Of a stretch of DNA of 6,885 nucleotides, positions 5,514-6,885 are shown piece by piece. A program made the position numbers and the translations under genes. The stretch's first letter is position 1; each line of letters opens with the position of its first letter. The notes under the pieces were generated by a model. That model worked only from the letters and a program-made list of their open reading frames with translations. It was not told the DNA's origin and searched no databases. The stretch lies in NCBI GenBank assembly GCA_001775255.1, contig MFCJ01000050.1:1-6885 (forward strand). Reading direction: 5' to 3'. The DNA is from Candidatus Dadabacteria bacterium RIFCSPHIGHO2_12_FULL_53_21 (GTDB lineage Bacteria > Desulfobacterota_D > UBA1144 > Nemesobacterales > UBA2774).

Positions 5514-6467
5514 CTACGACAAAAGCTGAAGGAGTGAATTTGCGCGGCCCTTTACCGACGATATCAATGCCGATCCGGAAAGGGCATAGAACCCGGACTC
5601 TACAAACATATCGGCGAGAGCGGACCAGGGCATCTTCGGCGCACAAATATAAACGGGCCTCCACACGGGACGGAACTTGTTTTTAAACCTGAATAGATTC
5701 TCGAAATTATATGCGTATTTGAGCAGATACCCCGTACAGAAGAGAACCTTTTCTTTAACGTGTTGCCCCGAGTTAAGAGCAGTAGCCGAATCAAAACTAT
5801 CAGTGATGAACGGAACCTCGCCCAAACTGAACTCTTTGAAACCTTCTTCCTTTAATATATCCATTGTTCCTACGAATAAAGCCTCCATGACACCGGGCGG
5901 GGCTTCTTTGTCCCTCAATATCATTTCAGTATGGGCCACTGACCGAGCGGACGTCGAGACCGTAACTGCTCCGAGCCACCTGTCACTCGGAGTGCGGTAT
6001 ATGAAGCACCTCGTCAGGGGATCGAGCCCGGTGTGGTAAAGGTAACGGAGCTGGGGCTTCCTAGCGTGCGCTGAAGCAAACCTCAATCGGGAAAACCCTT
6101 CCGCGCAGGCTTCCGTAAACGGTATTTCCTCCACCCTGCCCCACTGTCTGACTCTCCTCGATATACCCTTTGCCAAAGAATGCGCTTTAGTATCGCTCCC
6201 CAAATCTATCAGGGCCTCGGCTCCCGTCCTTAACGCCGTGAACCCCCTCCCCATAAGGAATCCGGCAACCTCACTCCTGCACCCTCGAATAAGTATTCCT
6301 TCACCGAACGTATTCACGAGCTCAGCGAATATTTTTTCGAAAGAAAGGTTGAAGGGTATCTCGGCTGAATGAATCCATGTGAGGCCGGACAGAGGCAGCC
6401 TTACAGAACTGAATCTCGGATGCGCAATATCGCTCCTGAGCCAGCTGAGGGGTATAGTCTCAATCAA
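5514..6467 (-). CDS. stand-alone phosphatidylglycerol lysyltransferase C-terminal-like domain (DUF2156)
   Basis: This gives 317 residues. Family features are RDKEAPPGVMEALFVGTMDIL (185-205), the LGEVPF turn (215-220) and the closing NLFRFKNKFRPVWRPVY (257-273). These correspond to the catalytic GNAT-fold domain of MprF-type enzymes, which move an amino acid from aminoacyl-tRNA to phosphatidylglycerol. The basic block KGISRRVRQWGRV (100-112) fits the region that precedes it in relatives. There is no membrane flippase part, so this is a soluble, single-function form. Many such DUF2156 proteins have no proven substrate. The start is TTG at 6467: no ATG or GTG exists in frame before the upstream stop at 6503, and AGGCGG stands 7 bases before the TTG. 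The upstream gene on the same strand ends 80 bases away, so co-transcription is possible. The acceptor (lipid or other) is unknown. Confidence 0.82.
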   Translation of the reverse strand: MIETIPLSWLRSDIAHPRFSSVRLPLSGLTWIHSAEIPFNLSFEKIFAELVNTFGEGILIRGCRSEVAGFLMGRGFTALRTGAEALIDLGSDTKAHSLAKGISRRVRQWGRVEEIPFTEACAEGFSRLRFASAHARKPQLRYLYHTGLDPLTRCFIYRTPSDRWLGAVTVSTSARSVAHTEMILRDKEAPPGVMEALFVGTMDILKEEGFKEFSLGEVPFITDSFDSATALNSGQHVKEKVLFCTGYLLKYAYNFENLFRFKNKFRPVWRPVYICAPKMPWSALADMFVESGFYALSGSALISSVKGRANSLLQLLS

Positions 6468-6501
6468 GGCATCGCCGCCTGAATGTGCATATATTAAATA
6501 C

Positions 6502-6526
6502 TACCCCGGTTAAAGCCGAGGGGGTA
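6502..6526 (-). terminator. weak hairpin between two minus-strand genes
   Basis: TACCCC (6502-6507) pairs with GGGGTA (6521-6526). Two further G-C pairs lie inside after a 3-base bulge. On the minus strand it is followed by GTATTTAATA rather than a clean T run, so it is a poor terminator and could instead be a processing or attenuating structure before the TTG-started gene. Confidence 0.3.
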
Positions 6527-6547
6527 AGCACCCGCCGGTTGATAATG

Positions 6548-6885
6548 CTACTCAAGTGCTCTCGTCGTACCGGTCAAGGGAAGCTTCCAATCCTTTATTA
6601 CATCTATACCTTCTTCGTCCACCGCATCATTCACGTTCAAGTGACTCGTGATGTAGAAGAGCCGTTTAATCTCGTCATTCTCGGCAGGGCCGACACCGGC
6701 GTCCCTGAACCGCTCCTGGAGATATGATGGAGGGACGGCCTGGTAATAGAGCGTGACCTGCACGTCATGCACACGGCTCAGGGTTTCGTCGTCCAGTGTT
6801 ATTAAATATTCGATGACATCCGAGCCTGTGAGCGCGGGGTCCGTATAATGGGGGTCGAATCTTTCCTCGCCGTGCAGCTCCGCAA
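6548..6885 (-). CDS. 3' end of an unidentified gene, possibly an extracytoplasmic redox-type protein
   Basis: The frame is open from the right edge for 112 codons and stops at 6548; the N-terminal part lies outside the window. The visible residues include HYTDPALTGSDVIEYLITL, VQVTLYYQAVPPSYLQERF and KRLFYITSHLNVNDA, ending with KDWKLPLTG. The pattern of a beta strand VTLYYQ-PP-YL-RF, then a SHLN segment, then DWKL is reminiscent of C-terminal tails of some multihaem cytochrome c family proteins. No CXXCH motif is in the visible part, so this is a weak recollection and not an assignment. A GTG at 6772 could be an internal start but has no reason to be preferred, since coding continues upstream with similar character. 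The gene may share a transcript with the downstream DUF2156 gene. Confidence 0.7.
   Translation of the reverse strand, partial: AELHGEERFDPHYTDPALTGSDVIEYLITLDDETLSRVHDVQVTLYYQAVPPSYLQERFRDAGVGPAENDEIKRLFYITSHLNVNDAVDEEGIDVIKDWKLPLTGTTRALE

Noticed and set aside
5371..5664. Minus-strand frame of 97 codons ending inside the small-RNA hairpin
   Set aside because: About half of it is a shadow of the DUF2156 gene. The rest lacks its own start and ends in the stem of the terminator.

Overview
The window reads as chromosomal DNA of a Gram-negative-type bacterium. The evidence is a periplasmic MepA-type endopeptidase with six cysteines, exported D,D-carboxypeptidase and calycin-like proteins, sigma70-like promoters and AGGAGG-type ribosome sites. 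Base composition looks balanced and ATA and AGA/AGG codons are common. I cannot name the taxon; an uncultured deltaproteobacterial-type lineage is only a guess.

Layout from left to right. A PBP4-type D-alanyl-D-alanine carboxypeptidase (minus strand) loses its C-terminal end at the left edge. After a 326-base gap comes a minus-strand unit of three genes: an ArsR-type repressor, an SRPBCC/AHSA1-domain protein whose start overlaps the repressor's end, and a small secreted calycin-like protein. The repressor has a near-consensus sigma70 promoter, and both of its hexamers lie in copies of one palindrome. The palindrome nearest the gene supplies the first four codons (MVDY), so the mRNA is predicted to be leaderless. 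On the plus strand follows mepA, a zinc murein endopeptidase. A four-helix VanZ-family membrane protein converges on it from the minus strand.

Next is a 705-base stretch (4809-5513) without a convincing protein gene. It is not empty: a strong plus-strand promoter (5232-5260) drives a predicted transcript of about 124 bases ending in a 14-bp stem with a C-rich 24-base loop and six T. I read this as an undescribed small RNA. Beyond it, on the minus strand, are a stand-alone domain of the phosphatidylglycerol lysyltransferase C-terminal family (DUF2156, starting at TTG) and the 3' end of a gene entering from the right edge.

Several genes concern the envelope: two enzymes acting on peptide cross-links of murein (PBP4-type, MepA), a VanZ-type membrane protein and an aminoacyl-lipid-synthase-like domain. 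They lie in separate transcription units, so this may be only neighbourhood. I see no insertion sequence, CRISPR array, tRNA or rRNA. The most interesting points are the operator that doubles as the repressor's N-terminal codons and the small-RNA candidate.
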